NCBI RefSeq assembly: GCF_014199985.1
Contig: NZ_JACHOS010000017.1
Span: forward strand, 1 to 64,000
Length of the DNA stretch: 64,000 bases
Direction of reading: 5' to 3'
Source: Methylorubrum rhodesianum
Lineage (GTDB): Bacteria > Pseudomonadota > Alphaproteobacteria > Rhizobiales > Beijerinckiaceae
A program made the position numbers and the translations under genes. The notes under the pieces were generated by a model that saw nothing but the letters and a program-made list of their open reading frames with translations, was not told the origin of the DNA and searched no databases. Below are positions 62,491 through 64,000 of this stretch, piece after piece. Numbering within the stretch: the first letter of the stretch is position 1; each line of letters begins with the position of its first letter.

Positions 62491-62913
62491 ATGGCCTATT
62501 GGCTGTTCAAGTCCGAACCCTCGACCTGGTCATGGGATCAGCAAGTCGAAGCGGGGGAGGGGGGGACCTTCTGGAACGGCGTGCGCAACCACCTCGCCAA
62601 GAAGCAGATGCAGGCGATGCAGGTCGGCGAGCGCGGCTTCTTCTATCATTCCAACGAGGGCAAGGCCGTCGTTGGCATCGTCGAGGTCATCAGGCCCTAT
62701 TATCCGGACCACACCGACGAGAGCGGACGCTTCGGCATGGTGGATGTGAGGGCCGTGGCGCCGATGCCGCGCCCGGTGACCCTCGACGCCATCAAGGCGG
62801 AGGCCGCGCTCAAGGATATGGCCCTCGTCACCAATTCGCGTCTCTCGGTCCAGCCGGTGACGGAGGCGGAATGGGCCGCGGTGTGCGCCATGGGCGGCTT
62901 CGACGCCCGCTGA
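62491..62913 (+). CDS. EVE domain protein
   Basis: A 140-residue single EVE (PUA-like) domain: MAYWLFKSEPSTWSWDQQ, FWNGVRNHLAKKQMQAMQVG, ERGFFYHSNEGKAVVGIVEV and YYPDHTDESGRFGMVDVR. The fold binds modified bases in DNA or RNA; stand-alone bacterial members are conserved but their ligand is uncertain. ATG at 62491; the longer upstream frame overlaps gpsA. It lies 118 bp after gpsA on the same strand. Confidence 0.92.
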   Translation: MAYWLFKSEPSTWSWDQQVEAGEGGTFWNGVRNHLAKKQMQAMQVGERGFFYHSNEGKAVVGIVEVIRPYYPDHTDESGRFGMVDVRAVAPMPRPVTLDAIKAEAALKDMALVTNSRLSVQPVTEAEWAAVCAMGGFDAR

Positions 62914-62956
62914 TCGGCGGTCCGCGCAGAGACGGTGCAAAGAGCCGGCCGGCTCG

Positions 62957-64000
62957 TCAGCGGGTGAGCGCGCCGGACATCGGTTCACGGTTGCGCCGTC
63001 GCGCGCTCACTGCGCTGATGGCGCGGGCGAGGCCCACGCGCAGAGGCGGCTCGATCCGTCGCGACACCAGGACGGATGCGGCGACGGCCAACAGGATGCC
63101 GCCCGCGAGGCTCGCGGCCGGCGGCAGGCCGTTGGCGGCCAGGAACCGCATCGTCAGGGCGCCGACGAAGGTGTGCAGCAGGTAGAGCGGATAGGTCGCG
63201 AGGCCGAGATCGCGGAAACGCCGCCCGAGGCCGGGAAGGGCCTCGCTCAGCGCGGCGTTCACGCGGATCGACAGGCAGAACAGGAGCAGGAAGACGGCGT
63301 AGAGGAGCCACGGCATCGCGGGGCTCCGGTCGAGGTCGAGCGAGGCGCCGACGAAGCCGGCATCGTAGCGGATCTGCAGGAAGGCTCCCGTCAGGCACAC
63401 GGCGAGGCCGGTCAGGCGGGATCCGGTTAGACCCTGCCGCACCGCGCCCCACAGCAGGACGCCGAGGGCGAAGTGGCAGCCATGGGTGAGAAGGAGGAGC
63501 TTGGCGATCCGTGTGCTGATGATCCGGTCGAGATCCGGCCAGACCGGTGCCGCCGCCAGCAGCCATGCCGTCGCGCTGACGACGCCGACCGCCAGGATCA
63601 CCGGTTCCAGCCGTTCGAACCGGTTCAGGCACAGCAGGAGATAGACCAGCCCGTAGAACACGATCTCGATCCCGAGCGTCCAGTAGACGCCGTCGATCCA
63701 GCGCGGAGCCGGGAACAGGATGAGGGTACGGACGTAGCGCTCGAACAGAACCCAGACCGTCTCGGGGAAGAACAGCAGCGCGAGGCCGAAGGAGACGGTG
63801 GCGCAGAACCAGACGCCCGGCATCAGGCGCAGGATGCGCCCGGCGAGGAAGCGCGACGCGCTCGCCTGCGAGGCGGAGTAGGCGATGACGTAGCCCGAGA
63901 TCACGAAGAACATCTGCACGCCGACCCATCCCTCCGAGCTGACGGGCAGCAGGGCCGGAAACGGGATCGGCGATCCGAGCAGGGTGGCCGCCTCGCTCGA
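62957..64000 (-). CDS. Acyltransferase 3 family protein (OafA-like), cut by the window edge
   Basis: A frame of 347 codons open to the right edge. The visible part starts inside the family's first conserved region (VSSEGWVGVQMFFVISGYVI) and continues with about nine transmembrane helices (for example FLAGRILRLMPGVWFC, WIDGVYWTLGIEIVFYGLVY, YPLYLLHTFVGALTMRFLAA). These integral membrane enzymes O-acylate sugars of polysaccharides, LPS or other glycans. The catalytic N-terminal His segment lies outside the window. Convergent with the EVE gene. Confidence 0.88.
   Translation of the reverse strand, partial: SSEAATLLGSPIPFPALLPVSSEGWVGVQMFFVISGYVIAYSASQASASRFLAGRILRLMPGVWFCATVSFGLALLFFPETVWVLFERYVRTLILFPAPRWIDGVYWTLGIEIVFYGLVYLLLCLNRFERLEPVILAVGVVSATAWLLAAAPVWPDLDRIISTRIAKLLLLTHGCHFALGVLLWGAVRQGLTGSRLTGLAVCLTGAFLQIRYDAGFVGASLDLDRSPAMPWLLYAVFLLLFCLSIRVNAALSEALPGLGRRFRDLGLATYPLYLLHTFVGALTMRFLAANGLPPAASLAGGILLAVAASVLVSRRIEPPLRVGLARAISAVSARRRNREPMSGALTR

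Noticed and set aside
1..64000. CRISPR array or cas genes
   Set aside because: No regularly spaced direct repeats and no Cas-like proteins were seen.
1..64000. Canonical antiphage defence system (restriction-modification, CBASS, Thoeris and similar)
   Set aside because: None of the intact genes carries the expected methyltransferase, nuclease, cyclase, TIR or NACHT signatures. The EVE protein is a stand-alone core gene beside gpsA.

Overview
The window looks like a GC-rich alphaproteobacterial chromosome, most likely Methylobacterium/Methylorubrum or a close Hyphomicrobiales relative. This is inferred from base composition, from the conserved hemD - mitofilin-like - HemY-like / tsaD / gpsA / EVE gene neighbourhood on the right, and from small protein families typical of the group (zeta-type DUF1476, DUF3489, DUF2924). 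No species name can be read from the sequence itself. Roughly 1-52.98 kb is accessory DNA and 53-64 kb is ordinary core chromosome. The boundary is a tRNA-Ser(GGA) gene with a large serine recombinase operon beside it. Layout: (1) 0-2.4 kb is debris: IS630 and IS3-family fragments, the tail of a receiver domain, and two small ORFs. (2) 2.4-20 kb is a two-gene Tc (insecticidal-type) toxin locus. A 2526-residue TcB-TcC fusion carries a divergent low-GC C-terminal toxin tip, and a 3321-residue TcA pore/translocation subunit follows. (3) 20-30.8 kb is a scrap-yard: an ORF joining half a VOC domain to a headless MocR aminotransferase domain, an intact IS481-family element, remnants of TonB receptors and of a sulfite-oxidase-like protein, and a low-GC three-gene glycan module (NodB-type deacetylase, Glf-like flavoprotein, GT4-type glycosyltransferase). 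Inverted, decayed copies of one IS3-family element sit at 1.8-2.3 kb and 29.3-29.8 kb and bracket this whole 27-kb segment. (4) 30.8-36.4 kb holds small exported proteins, an AraC regulator, and a NemR-like TetR repressor with a DJ-1/PfpI-family gene. Matching operator palindromes precede both nemR and the PfpI transcription unit. (5) 37-49 kb is a redox and detoxification region. It has a flavin amine oxidase-like enzyme and two LysR-headed divergent modules: LysR / cupin-MFS-SDR-SDR and LysR / paoABC-exported cupin-RibD-like reductase. A strong intrinsic terminator closes the second module. (6) 49.7-52.6 kb is the DUF3489-DUF2924-serine recombinase operon next to tRNA-Ser. (7) 53-64 kb carries haem and envelope housekeeping genes (HemY-like, mitofilin-like, hemD), tsaD, a soluble PAS-PAS chemoreceptor, gpsA, an EVE protein and an acyltransferase cut by the window edge. 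Functionally, the Tc locus is probably a horizontally acquired weapon whose tip is the exchangeable part. Regions 4 and 5 look like electrophile and aldehyde defence: NemR would sense reactive electrophiles, a DJ-1 protein would deal with glyoxals, and PaoABC would oxidise aldehydes. The best candidates for undescribed biology are the toxin tip (8977-9984), the compact Tc locus itself, the low-GC glycan module, and the paired LysR-cupin modules with similar operators.
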